A DNA stretch of 48,615 nt, from contig JAJYEK010000015.1 of NCBI GenBank assembly GCA_021785795.1, positions 1 to 48,615 of the forward strand, read 5' to 3'. This DNA comes from Pseudomonadota bacterium (GTDB lineage Bacteria > Pseudomonadota > Gammaproteobacteria > Acidiferrobacterales > UBA6901). The position numbers and the translations under genes are program-made. Under the pieces are notes generated by a model. The model was given only the letters and a program-made list of their open reading frames with translations, ran no database searches and was not told the origin of the DNA. How positions within the stretch are numbered: the stretch's first letter is position 1; each line of letters begins with the position of its first letter. Shown piece by piece: positions 33,777-40,333 of this stretch.

Positions 33777-34147
33777 GGCATTGCATCCGATGAGCGGCCA
33801 TGGGTCGCAGCGATATGAAGGTGAACCGCTTTTGCGGCATGCAGTTCAGCGAGTGCCTTGTTGACAGCGTCCTGCAGGATTTCCATGCGCTCAACGACTT
33901 CCCGTAATTGCCGACCGATCACTATCGGGAGTGCTGCGGCCTCCGCTCGCGCCGCACGGTTGCCGGATTCCAGTTGCGCCGCGATGGCATGAACGTCGTT
34001 GAGCGCGGCTGTGGCTTTTTCCATCACGGAAACGAATTCATCCAGCTCTGCGGACGCATCCGTTACCGCTTGCGCTTTTTGCGGACGCGCCGCCCACACA
34101 ATGAACCCGAGGAGCAAAACGACCGCGACGGACAGGATGATGGCCAT
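33773..34147 (-). CDS. membrane-anchored coiled-coil protein
   Basis: From ATG 34147 (AGGGGA upstream) the 124-residue product starts with a hydrophobic helix (MAIILSVAVVLLLGFIVWAA). It continues as a long charged helix with heptad character (ELDEFVSVMEKATAALNDVH, then LREVVERMEILQDAVNKALA) and ends in a His-containing tail. It lies between the large terminase and portal genes. Function unknown; a virion or packaging-accessory role is possible. Confidence 0.6.
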   Translation of the reverse strand: MAIILSVAVVLLLGFIVWAARPQKAQAVTDASAELDEFVSVMEKATAALNDVHAIAAQLESGNRAARAEAAALPIVIGRQLREVVERMEILQDAVNKALAELHAAKAVHLHIAATHGRSSDAMP

Positions 34148-34160
34148 GCTTTCCCCTCGA

Positions 34161-35456
34161 TTAGTAGCCCATGCCACGATCGGCTGGACGGAATGCGGCG
34201 ATTTTTGGACCTACTGGCGCATCATTGCTGAGCTTCGGTGCCGCAATGCAGGTGTAACGGAATGAATCTGCGCCGTGCGATGCGGCGTCGTGGACTGGGT
34301 CTCCACCTTCGCTGGTCGTCTGGTTGACGGCGCGCCGGTAACGCTTCAGCGCATTGATGACCGGCGCGGCGTTCACCTTATCAAAATAGACCTTCGGGAA
34401 GGTCGCACGCGCGGTGCGGATGCCGGCTTCTATGTCGGTATTCGGCAGCACGATCACCGACCACCCCAGGCCCTCGAGAATCTTCCGGGCCGACGTTCCG
34501 GACTTGTAATCTTTCGTGTTGCCGTCGTGCGGCAGCACGATTTTCCCCCAGTTCCAGCGTTTGTCCTTCATTTCCGCGGAGTAACTGTCTAAGGTCCGAT
34601 GGTCGTCTTCGATGCACCCGATTACCCGCAGGTCAAACGGGCCGCGCTGGACGAAAGTGATGAACATCGAATCATTCCAGCCCAGGTCGAAAATCGCGTG
34701 GACCTTCAGCATCGGGTCGTACGGCACATTCGTAATGCGTCGGCCCTCGATGGCCGCTCGTATTTCCGCCGCGTAGATGGCGCCGCTTACCGCCGACCGG
34801 CACTTGCCTTCCCATATATTCAGATATTCTTCTTTTGGCATCGTCCGTTCGGCGTGCGCGCGCTCGGCAGCCAAGGGACTGTCGGCAAACCATGGATTAT
34901 CCCGCCAGTTGACCTCGAGCACGCTTGCATCGGGCGGCGGATTCACGACGAACCGGTCGTACGTGTCGTCGGTGTCCAGATCCGGATTGAACGTCACCCA
35001 GATTTCCGAGCCCGGTTTACGGATGGTCGGGATGAGGATGTTCCAGCTCTTGCGCCGGACCGTCTGCGCTTCCTCGATCCAGTTGATGTCGACCCCTTCG
35101 TACGATTTGATCGAATCGACTGTGTGTGTGGCGAGCCCGGTGAACAGGATCTCGGTGCCGTTATTGCCGCGGATTTCCGTGTCGAGTGTCCGGTAATTAG
35201 GACCCATCCCAATCAAATGGATCTGCTCGACCAGCAGCGCATGGACGCTTTCCCGGATCGATTTCTGGAATTCCCGGGCGCACAGTATTTTCAGTTTCGA
35301 TTGCAACCCGAGTGCCAGGAGGGCCCGGGCAAACTGCCACGATTTGAGACTGGCGCGACCGCCATACGCCACCTTGTACCGATGGCGTTCCTGCGTCAGG
35401 AACAGGAACGGTTCCGGGGTGACGATATCAACCGTCTTTTCGCGCAGGGATGACAC
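34161..35456 (-). CDS. terminase large subunit (PBSX type)
   Basis: The packaging ATPase and nuclease, 431 residues. The ATPase half has the Walker A-like YGGRASLKSW (31-40, with Leu where most members have Gly or Ala before the Lys), Walker B with catalytic Glu in VDINWIEEA (122-130) and a coupling-type TFNPD (155-159). The nuclease half has IFDLGWND (Asp257), VLPHDGN (Asp311) and a final DAASHGADSFRY (Asp390 or Asp397), the three acidic clusters of the RNase H-like nuclease. It overlaps the small subunit gene by 29 bases. Length is normal. Confidence 0.93.
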   Translation of the reverse strand: MSSLREKTVDIVTPEPFLFLTQERHRYKVAYGGRASLKSWQFARALLALGLQSKLKILCAREFQKSIRESVHALLVEQIHLIGMGPNYRTLDTEIRGNNGTEILFTGLATHTVDSIKSYEGVDINWIEEAQTVRRKSWNILIPTIRKPGSEIWVTFNPDLDTDDTYDRFVVNPPPDASVLEVNWRDNPWFADSPLAAERAHAERTMPKEEYLNIWEGKCRSAVSGAIYAAEIRAAIEGRRITNVPYDPMLKVHAIFDLGWNDSMFITFVQRGPFDLRVIGCIEDDHRTLDSYSAEMKDKRWNWGKIVLPHDGNTKDYKSGTSARKILEGLGWSVIVLPNTDIEAGIRTARATFPKVYFDKVNAAPVINALKRYRRAVNQTTSEGGDPVHDAASHGADSFRYTCIAAPKLSNDAPVGPKIAAFRPADRGMGY

Positions 35457-35781
35457 GGATGTTGATACCCGTCACGATCTCGCCGTCTTTGCCCGTCCCC
35501 TGCAGTGTGGTCGTTTGCAGCTTTGGATGGACGTAGGGCGCGGCTTTGCCGGCGACCTCCCGCAGTTCGGTGATCATAGCCACGAGGGCCCCCATGTCCA
35601 CCTTCGACTTTTTGGCCGCAAAGGCCCGGCGCGCCTTTTCGACTTCGTCGGCCAGGTAACGCATCTCCCGCAGCAGAACCTCGAGCGGCGTCAGCCCCTC
35701 GGACGCGCATTTATCGGCGATTTCGCGCGTCTTTTTGTTGGCGGTCCCCGCTATGCGACCGCCCGTCTTCTTGCCTTTCAT
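35428..35781 (-). CDS. terminase small subunit-like protein
   Basis: A 117-residue protein starting MKGKKTGGRIAGTANKKTRE, a basic DNA-binding-like N-terminus with the GRxxGTxNK pattern found in many phage small terminases. A helix LTPLEVLLREMRYLADEVEK and AGKAAPYVHPKLQTTTL near the end follow; the latter APYxHPKL is characteristic. It should recognise phage DNA for packaging and load the large subunit, whose gene it overlaps. Confidence 0.75.
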   Translation of the reverse strand: MKGKKTGGRIAGTANKKTREIADKCASEGLTPLEVLLREMRYLADEVEKARRAFAAKKSKVDMGALVAMITELREVAGKAAPYVHPKLQTTTLQGTGKDGEIVTGINIRVIPARKDG

Positions 35782-35796
35782 GTGTCTATTGTTCGT

Positions 35797-35895
35797 CTAG
35801 TTAGACCGATTGGCCTGTTTTGGTGGATAGCGCCCGGAAATCGACCGCCGGAGAAGCCCCACGATCGACGATCTCACCTGACCCCTTACCGTCAT
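35797..35895 (-). CDS. possible 32-residue basic peptide
   Basis: A short frame from ATG 35895, with a GGAGGGG stretch 2-4 bases upstream, encoding MTVRGQVRSSIVGLLRRSIS and a Pro/Lys/Asn tail. The peptide is basic and amphipathic. It fills the otherwise empty 160-base gap upstream of the small terminase. The strong Shine-Dalgarno argues for translation; the short length and close spacing argue against. It may only assist translation of the terminase gene. Confidence 0.3.
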   Translation of the reverse strand: MTVRGQVRSSIVGLLRRSISGRYPPKQANRSN

Positions 35896-35945
35896 ATCCC
35901 CTCCCTGCGGCGCATTTCCCGAGATATTCGTGCTCAAGCCCAGTC

Positions 35946-36146
35946 TCAGGCGCGATGCCAATGCTTGGCGTTGCTGGCGAAATTTGCCTCTTTTCGGACT
36001 TCAGGCGACTTGGAATGCAGCGCAGCCCGCAACTTGGGCTCCGGGATCGGCTTATCGGCAGGGACGCCCAGTGCTCGATGCAACTTGCCCTTGTGCGACG
36101 GCTTGATCCGGATTGGGTCAGCCATGGTCTTGCTGATGATACCCAT
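35946..36146 (-). CDS. small basic phage protein, 66 aa
   Basis: The start is set at ATG 36146, since AGGAG lies six bases upstream; the ATG at 36152 touches the ribosome site. The product contains IRIKPSHKGKLHRALGVPAD followed by KIPEPKL-like and KEANFASNAKHWHRA. This type of short, highly conserved protein occurs near terminase genes of many phages and is of unknown function. It is basic and probably binds nucleic acid or protein in the head. Confidence 0.7.
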   Translation of the reverse strand: MGIISKTMADPIRIKPSHKGKLHRALGVPADKPIPEPKLRAALHSKSPEVRKEANFASNAKHWHRA

Positions 36147-36162
36147 GTGCATCTCCTGATTT

Positions 36163-36372
36163 TTAATGCAATTGGATGAGATCGACCGAGAACGATGCCA
36201 GGAATCTGGCCGGATCTGGCCCCATCAGTGGCCAGCCTGCAGCCGAACCACCCAGCGCGTACTCCGTGAGCAGCACGACGGCTACCAGCAGTTCCGGGAG
36301 ACCGTCATACCCGATGGACGCCTGTTGTGGCCCGACGACGTGCAGCTCGATCACGCGATACCGCGGTACCAC
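36163..36372 (-). CDS. hypothetical protein, 69 aa
   Basis: Starts inside the end of the preceding gene with a 22-base overlap. The product has a beta-type N-terminus (MVPRYRVIELHVVGPQQASI) and a moderately hydrophobic middle (LPELLVAVVLLTEYALGG), then a short C-terminus ending VDLIQLH. The hydrophobic stretch is borderline as a membrane segment. No family is recognised. Confidence 0.5.
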   Translation of the reverse strand: MVPRYRVIELHVVGPQQASIGYDGLPELLVAVVLLTEYALGGSAAGWPLMGPDPARFLASFSVDLIQLH

Positions 36373-36539
36373 GGGCTGCGCCGCGGTTCCTGCACGCGCA
36401 CCGAATGGATGGCGGGTTGTACTGCGGACGGACGCGGAACGGGACGCGGACGCAGATAAGCTCCACGGATTGCCGTGTTGATGATCCCGCGCGTCCGGCC
36501 AATCCTCGGCGGTGCCGCACTGTAGCCCTGGATTGCCAT
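36351..36539 (-). CDS. hypothetical Pro/Arg-rich protein, 62 aa
   Basis: The ATG overlaps the upstream stop as TAATG, indicating coupling. The product is rich in Arg, Pro and Gly (GRTRGIINTAIRGAYLRPRP, then SVRVQEPRRSPWYRG) and is probably largely unstructured. No motif is visible. The overlap with both neighbours and the continuous reading make it probably real. Confidence 0.45.
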   Translation of the reverse strand: MAIQGYSAAPPRIGRTRGIINTAIRGAYLRPRPVPRPSAVQPAIHSVRVQEPRRSPWYRGIA

Positions 36540-36916
36540 TAGCCGGGCATTCCGCCCATGCCGGCCATCGGACCGCCGGCCGCCTTGTAGCCGGCCATCA
36601 TGTCGGCATCCGCCTGCCCTTCGTGCGCGTGGGGCGCCTGCTCGAAAATCGATCGAGCGATATGGAGCGCTTCGACGAGCGAATTAGCGGGCTGCGGGTG
36701 CGTGTCGGGCTCGGTCTGGCCAGCGCCTTCGTCGCCATCGGCCTCGGTTTCAACGGTGAATGTTCCGTCCGGATGCATGGTGAGCAATACGCGGATATCT
36801 CCGTCGCCGCCAGCGCCTTCATCGCCGTCGTTGTCGTTTGCGCCCGGTGCTGGAGCGGTCGGATCGGTGGCAGCCGCCGCGTCCGGAGCGGCGTCGTCCT
36901 GTTTGGTGTTGGCCAT
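36539..36916 (-). CDS. acidic Gly/Ala-rich protein
   Basis: A 125-residue very acidic protein. The N-terminal half is disordered Asp/Ala/Gly (GANDNDGDEGAGGDGDIRVL), with a short beta element (LTMHPDGTFTVETEADG). A helix follows (NSLVEALHIARSIFEQAP), then a Gly/Met-rich tail ending GGMPG. Acidic proteins of this kind near terminase may be internal head or scaffold-accessory proteins. GAGGA upstream supports the start. Confidence 0.6.
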   Translation of the reverse strand: MANTKQDDAAPDAAAATDPTAPAPGANDNDGDEGAGGDGDIRVLLTMHPDGTFTVETEADGDEGAGQTEPDTHPQPANSLVEALHIARSIFEQAPHAHEGQADADMMAGYKAAGGPMAGMGGMPG

Positions 36917-36918
36917 GG

Positions 36919-37284
36919 TCAGTCCTCAATGGTGATACGGGTCAGTCCCTCTGTATACTGGGAGGGGGGTTCACAGCACCGCGGCGGAATGATTGTCGCG
37001 CAAATATGGTTCCAGCTCTTGCTCTCGTGCTCCTTCCATGCGGCGATGCACTCGATTTTGACGCCCCAGCCGAACAGGATGCGCAGGCGGTCGGCAACCG
37101 ACCACTGCAGCCGCGCGACGACGTACATCCCATGACGTTCCTGCGGGATGCACTTCGGATAGACGTCCTTCCACGGATACAGTCGCAGGATGGCGCGTTG
37201 CCACCAGCGACGATTCCGCTGACGGCCGTCCGCCCGGTACCGCTGCGGCGGAACAACGATTTTCGGCTGCCGCGGTGCGGTCAA
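36919..37284 (-). CDS. hypothetical basic protein, 121 aa
   Basis: The frame starts with TTG at 37284 inside a tandem repeat and lacks a clear ribosome site; a later start is possible. The product has a basic N-terminus (RQPKIVVPPQRYRADGRQRN), Trp-rich parts (WWQRAILRLYPWKDVY), a central ARLQWSVADRLRILFGWGVK and a Cys-Cys pair near the end. No family is recognised. It follows directly after the cold-shock gene in the late block. Confidence 0.5.
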   Translation of the reverse strand: MTAPRQPKIVVPPQRYRADGRQRNRRWWQRAILRLYPWKDVYPKCIPQERHGMYVVARLQWSVADRLRILFGWGVKIECIAAWKEHESKSWNHICATIIPPRCCEPPSQYTEGLTRITIED

Positions 37285-37310
37285 AGTGGGATTACCAAAG
37301 TGGGATTACC
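37283..37310. repeat. 14-bp tandem duplication at the cold-shock gene 3' end
   Basis: The 14-base unit AAAGTGGGATTACC occurs twice head to tail at 37283-37296 and 37297-37310. One copy encodes the last residues of the cold-shock protein (VIPLW) with its stop; the other lies just after it and contributes the start region of the following frame. Confidence 0.85.
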
Positions 37311-37498
37311 GTTGTCGCCGATAGGCCCTTCGGGCCGCTCGTGGACTCGAATTCCACATGCTGGCCACCCTCGAGGGTGCGACGCCCGCGGCCCTGGATC
37401 GACGAGTAATGCACGAACACGTCTGTCGATCCGTCCGCTGGAGTAATGAATCCATACCCTTTTTCGTCAGAAAACCACTTTACAGTGCCGGGCTGCAT
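37292..37498 (-). CDS. cold-shock domain protein (CspA type)
   Basis: A 68-residue single OB-fold cold-shock protein that binds single-stranded RNA or DNA. Seen: [17 protein letters not shown] with RNP1 (KGYGFI), then DVFVHYSSI with RNP2 (VFVHY), then GGQHVEFE and a KGLSATTV strand. Length is standard. GGAG lies before the ATG. Both neighbours are phage genes; a rho-independent terminator ends 12 bases upstream of its start. It may act as an RNA chaperone or melt terminator hairpins during late transcription, which is inference from known Csp activity. Confidence 0.93.
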   Translation of the reverse strand: MQPGTVKWFSDEKGYGFITPADGSTDVFVHYSSIQGRGRRTLEGGQHVEFESTSGPKGLSATTVIPLW

Positions 37499-37509
37499 AC
37501 GCGCTCCGC

Positions 37510-37537
37510 AAAAAAATGCCCGACTTTTAGGCCGGGC
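37510..37537 (-). terminator. intrinsic terminator upstream of the cold-shock gene
   Basis: On the minus strand a seven-base stem (37531-37537 with 37518-37524, one G-U pair in this strand only) and a six-base loop are followed by A and seven U residues (37516-37510). The U-run ends about 12 bases before the cold-shock ATG. The strand-specific wobble pair supports minus-strand function. Confidence 0.75.
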
Positions 37538-37577
37538 GAACCATCATCTGGATGGAAGGAGAGGAACTAATGACAAC

Positions 37578-37602
37578 AAAAAAGCCGCCTTGTGGGCGGC
37601 TT
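37578..37602 (-). terminator. intrinsic terminator ending the early leftward operon
   Basis: A perfect eight-base stem (37595-37602 with 37582-37589), five-base loop, and a run of six U on the minus strand (37583-37578). It is the first terminator met by leftward transcripts after the gene ending at 37670, and the first of two in tandem ahead of the cold-shock gene. Confidence 0.8.
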
Positions 37603-37628
37603 ATCGGCATTTACTCCCGACGGTAGCA

Positions 37629-37656
37629 AATATAGACCATTTGGCGGAAAACACAA
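37629..37656 (-). promoter_or_regulatory. candidate late leftward promoter
   Basis: On the minus strand TTGTGT (37656-37651) and TATATT (37634-37629) are separated by 16 bases; the -10 matches in five of six positions. Transcription would begin near 37622 and meet the first terminator after about 20-45 bases. The layout resembles lambda pR' with its terminator. Confidence 0.4.
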
Positions 37657-37669
37657 CCTCCACGACCGT

Positions 37670-37972
37670 CTAACTCAGTTCCTCAATTAATGTCCACGAC
37701 GTTTTTGCCAGATTCCGCGTTTTGACACCGTGCTCGCGCAATACCTCCTCGATACATTGCCTGAGCATATATCTGCGCACATCCCGAGCCGGTTCCCGCT
37801 CACCACGCAGCCATTCGTTTAGCCGGCTGTGCGTCGTACATGTTCCGCACGCCGCATTGAGGCCAGCCAGCGCATCGGTGCGCCGCTTGGCCGTTCCAAG
37901 CTCGTACATGAGCCAGGAACGGACAATGGAGGGAGGGAAGTCGTCAATCATGACTGATGTCAGCGATTTCAC
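37670..37972 (-). CDS. putative HTH DNA-binding protein
   Basis: The start is GTG 37972, overlapping the preceding stop (ATG 37951 is an alternative). The 100-residue product contains AKRRTDALAGLNAACGTCTT and SRLNEWLRGEREPARDVRRY. The latter is a typical recognition helix plus wing as in Cro/C1-like regulators (W-L-R-G-x-R-x-P). It is the last gene of the early leftward operon, right before the terminator. A regulatory role is likely; the target is unknown. Confidence 0.55.
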   Translation of the reverse strand: MKSLTSVMIDDFPPSIVRSWLMYELGTAKRRTDALAGLNAACGTCTTHSRLNEWLRGEREPARDVRRYMLRQCIEEVLREHGVKTRNLAKTSWTLIEELS

Positions 37973-38274
37973 GTCAGCAAAAATTCGCGGCCATCACAAA
38001 TCAGTCCAGTCGCATGCACGCGACCACCTTCCACCCACCAAGGACGCTCAAATGCCGCGATCCGGCGCGCGACGCTTGCCATCTGCCGACTTCTGCGTGA
38101 ATCTTGTCCCAGCTCGATCCCACGCGCGACCATCCGGCGATAGCCAACCAAGCCCGTCGCCCCTTGAGCCGCAGCGACCATCTCTTTTGCAAGCAGATGA
38201 TCGCGTTCCGCCATAAGTCGTCCGGTCCGCAGCAACGACGCGCCCTTGATGGTTGTTTCCATGTATATGCTCAT
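37969..38274 (-). CDS. hypothetical basic helical protein, about 101 aa
   Basis: Start at ATG 38274, with AGAGG eight bases upstream (the ATG at 38280 abuts it). The product is helical and Arg-rich (GRLMAERDHLLAKEMVAAAQ, then DSRRSRQMASVARRIAAFER) and ends in a beta segment GLICDGREFLLT. No motif is recognised. It overlaps the HTH gene by four bases, suggesting joint expression in the early operon. Confidence 0.55.
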   Translation of the reverse strand: MSIYMETTIKGASLLRTGRLMAERDHLLAKEMVAAAQGATGLVGYRRMVARGIELGQDSRRSRQMASVARRIAAFERPWWVEGGRVHATGLICDGREFLLT

Positions 38275-38300
38275 TTTCATATCCTCTAGTTGTTGCAGAA

Positions 38301-38525
38301 TTATTCGCCACGGATAGAGATTATCGGATTTCCGTAATCATCCATTCCCGCATCAATTTCTGGATTCTCCCCTCTCTCACCAAGATTGCCACCGCAAACG
38401 CAGCCGGACACACCACATAATGCGCGACGTGCGCGTCTGATCTGCGTTGGCGACAACGGCTTGCCGTAAGCAGCACGAAGCCGGCACTCGGTGTTGTGAA
38501 ACTCATTTTTGAGCGTGATGTACAT
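38301..38525 (-). CDS. hypothetical protein, 74 aa
   Basis: ATG 38525 with AGGAGG at good spacing gives MYITLKNEFHNTECRLRAAY, a short protein with a basic helix (SPTQIRRARRALCGVSGCVC) and a Cys cluster (CGVSGCVCGG), then an acidic tail ending ISIRGE. It may bind a metal. The N-terminal half resembles small early phage proteins of the type with ITLKNxFHNTE, of unknown role. Confidence 0.65.
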   Translation of the reverse strand: MYITLKNEFHNTECRLRAAYGKPLSPTQIRRARRALCGVSGCVCGGNLGERGENPEIDAGMDDYGNPIISIRGE

Positions 38526-38595
38526 TTTCGTGCCTCCTGTAGTTGTCATAGATCATGGATGCCATGACTACATGATCCCGGAACGGTACCACAAT

Positions 38596-38802
38596 TCAAG
38601 CGCTATCCGACGAATGGGCATCCCCTGCGTACAGGTCCGCATCCGTATTCCCCCTACCGCATCTGTTGCACAGCCGATCGTGCCACCCTTCCGACATAAA
38701 TGGCTTTCGACAACATAAACATGGACGCAGCGTGCGCTTCTCTTTTCGCGCTTTACGCTCCGCCGCCGCCATGCCTGAAGCAGTTTCCTGAAAGGTTTTC
38801 AT
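38596..38802 (-). CDS. small zinc-finger protein
   Basis: From ATG 38802 (GGAGGG upstream) a 68-residue product: a charged helix (AAAERKARKEKRTLR) followed by CLCCRKPFMSEGWHDRLCNR and C, a C-x2-C...C-x2-C zinc-ribbon pattern typical of small phage regulators. The end is acidic. Proteins like this bind DNA or host proteins in early infection. Zinc binding is inferred from spacing. Confidence 0.65.
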   Translation of the reverse strand: MKTFQETASGMAAAERKARKEKRTLRPCLCCRKPFMSEGWHDRLCNRCGRGNTDADLYAGDAHSSDSA

Positions 38803-38803
38803 G

Positions 38804-39283
38804 CTAGTCCCTCCACCCCATCGAAGCCAGAAACACGTCTGAATCCCTGCTCTGGAACGACATGATATGCAACCAGGTGAACCGCACTTGTACCGGACGT
38901 GCTGGCGACACTTGGACGCCATATCCGGCAATCAGCATCGGCCTGTATACATCCTTGTACGTCGTCTCGCCGATCGCCTTTGTGGTGCTGGTGATGTAGC
39001 CACCGAGATACGCTTCCGTGTGCAGCCACGGCATGAAACGGCTGCGATAGGCGCCAAGTACGGTAATTCCGTCCCGCTTGCTGCCGCGCTGGTGGCCTTC
39101 GTTCAGATATCCCACCTGCACGCGGAATGGGCCGGATACCGGGAACCCTTGGGATATCATCCATGCCGTACTGTGCTCATCATTGAGCGAGTTCGAGACG
39201 GCCTGTCCGATACCGAGACTCAGCGTTTGCGCGTGAGCGGTGATGCAAAACATAGAAAGCAGTAGAGCGATGATGGTTTTCAT
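38804..39283 (-). CDS. exported outer-membrane beta-barrel-like protein
   Basis: A 159-residue protein with a signal peptide (MKTIIALLLSMFCITAHA) and a beta-rich mature part: QTLSLGIGQAVSNSLND, GPFRVQVGYLNEGHQRG, RDGITVLGAYRSRF. The terminal VRFTWLHIMSFQSRDSDVFL and SMGWRD resemble the last strands of PagL or acyloxyacyl-hydrolase-type barrels (W-x-H then D-x-D). AGGAGG precedes the ATG. It is placed in the early leftward operon, so it would be made before lysis. Host-surface alteration or superinfection exclusion is a plausible role. Confidence 0.6.
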   Translation of the reverse strand: MKTIIALLLSMFCITAHAQTLSLGIGQAVSNSLNDEHSTAWMISQGFPVSGPFRVQVGYLNEGHQRGSKRDGITVLGAYRSRFMPWLHTEAYLGGYITSTTKAIGETTYKDVYRPMLIAGYGVQVSPARPVQVRFTWLHIMSFQSRDSDVFLASMGWRD

Positions 39284-39434
39284 TTTGATGCCTCCTGTTG
39301 ATTGAGTGCCCCGTAACGTGGGGCTGACGACCGGATCACGCGCAAGAAACTGAAAGGGAGGTTTTGCGCGCTCCGATTGCCGGTGTTACGTACAGACGCG
39401 CCACCGCCGGCTGGGCGCGAAATCGTCGCCTATG

Positions 39435-39695
39435 TCACCCATGACTGTATTCCTTATCGGCGCGGATCAAGTCGAATATCTCGTCTGGCGTTTCCGTGAC
39501 CCAATTGAACGCGAATTGAGTGTTTTCGGTGTCCCACAAATTGTAATTAACGTGCGTGTGGTTTGTGAACCGCCTGATTTCGAGAATTGAATCGATACGA
39601 ACATAGGTAGGTACACGAAATGGTGCTGGTGGTTCTTTTCCCTCGGTTGAACACGGCGTCAGCTTGATGAATCCAGTCCCGGCGAAATTATTCAT
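39435..39695 (-). CDS. hypothetical protein, 86 aa
   Basis: ATG 39695 behind AGAGGATGAG. The product is beta-rich (GTGFIKLTPC, then PTYVRIDSILEIRRFTNHTH) with a C-terminal helix TPDEIFDLIRADKEYSHG, a form seen in small phage proteins of early operons. No catalytic motif. The 150 bases downstream of it hold no convincing gene, only a short palindromic hairpin (39308-39324) before the outer-membrane-like gene. Confidence 0.65.
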   Translation of the reverse strand: MNNFAGTGFIKLTPCSTEGKEPPAPFRVPTYVRIDSILEIRRFTNHTHVNYNLWDTENTQFAFNWVTETPDEIFDLIRADKEYSHG

Positions 39696-39708
39696 ATTGT
39701 CTCATCCT

Positions 39709-39861
39709 CTACTCGTCGAACTGGCCTTCGGTGAACTCCACAATGGTAGGAAAGCGGGAAGGAAAGCCAGTAATAGCTCTCATATCTGGACAAATAATCC
39801 ACGCCTTCCGGCCATCCCTTGTCTGTACTGGCTTGGTAACGTCAATTTTCTTCTGAGTCAT
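39709..39861 (-). CDS. hypothetical protein, 50 aa
   Basis: A short gene from ATG 39861, GGAGA upstream at 9 bases, to TAG at 39709. The product reads MTQKKIDVTKPVQTRDGRKA, then a Cys-containing strand and FPTIVEFTEGQFDE. The D-V-T-K-P-V-Q-T-R-D-G opening recurs in many small phage proteins, supporting the reading. It fills the gap between the 86- and 66-residue genes. Function unknown. Confidence 0.7.
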   Translation of the reverse strand: MTQKKIDVTKPVQTRDGRKAWIICPDMRAITGFPSRFPTIVEFTEGQFDE

Positions 39862-39863
39862 TT

Positions 39864-40064
39864 TCAATTCTCCAATATCTGATTAAGTTCGTTCGTTTTC
39901 GTTCTCACCCGATCCAGCTTCTCAAACATCGTCTGCGCAACAGATGATTCCAGTGTCGGCCCATTCTGCGCGTCGTATTGCTGGAGTGCTTTGAGCAATA
40001 CGGTGAACTCGGACTCAGTTTCGATCAGCAGATGAATCTCCGTGAATCCGAGTTCGAGACGCAT
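39864..40064 (-). CDS. hypothetical helical protein, 66 aa
   Basis: Start at ATG 40064, close to the stop of the preceding gene; GCGGA serves as a modest ribosome site. The product is acidic and helical (EIHLLIETESEFTVLLKALQ, then AQTMFEKLDRVRTKTNELNQ), with a short beta N-terminus. No family is recognised. It is part of the tightly packed early operon. Confidence 0.6.
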   Translation of the reverse strand: MRLELGFTEIHLLIETESEFTVLLKALQQYDAQNGPTLESSVAQTMFEKLDRVRTKTNELNQILEN

Positions 40065-40066
40065 GG

Positions 40067-40324
40067 TCAATCCGCTTGGCGCTTGAAAAATGCTGGCGTG
40101 CGCCGATTAATCAGCACGCTCGGAGAATCAAGCTCGTTCAGCACTTCCTGCACGGTGCTACGCAATTCCACAAATGCGGCGTCTCGACCAGCGTCCCATC
40201 CGGCTTTGTATGCTCTATCTCGGTCGTCTAGATTGGCGCACGCGAGCTTTCCGGCGAGAAATCCGAGGCCGAATATCAGGATTGGATAAAGCGATACGAA
40301 CCATTGCTGATGGATGATGTTCAT
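40067..40324 (-). CDS. single-TM protein, 85 aa
   Basis: ATG 40324 behind GAGGACAACAA, a ribosome site identical to that of the gene after the second Ala-repeat paralog. The product has one membrane helix (LYPILIFGLGFLAGKLACA, about residues 12-30), then a charged helix (YKAGWDAGRDAAFVELRSTV). Topology suggests a small inner-membrane protein facing the cytoplasm. Function unknown. Confidence 0.6.
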   Translation of the reverse strand: MNIIHQQWFVSLYPILIFGLGFLAGKLACANLDDRDRAYKAGWDAGRDAAFVELRSTVQEVLNELDSPSVLINRRTPAFFKRQAD

Positions 40325-40333
40325 TTGTTGTCC

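Noticed and set aside
34599..35453. 284-residue + strand ORF
   Set aside because: Antisense of the large terminase.
37570..37626. 18-codon + strand ORF with strong AAGGAGAGGA upstream
   Set aside because: The frame lies in the minus-strand terminator and has no + strand promoter or downstream gene; the purine-rich stretch is probably chance.
39308..39324. Palindromic hairpin in the gap before the early outer-membrane-like gene
   Set aside because: The stem is only five to seven bases without a U-run; no function can be supported.
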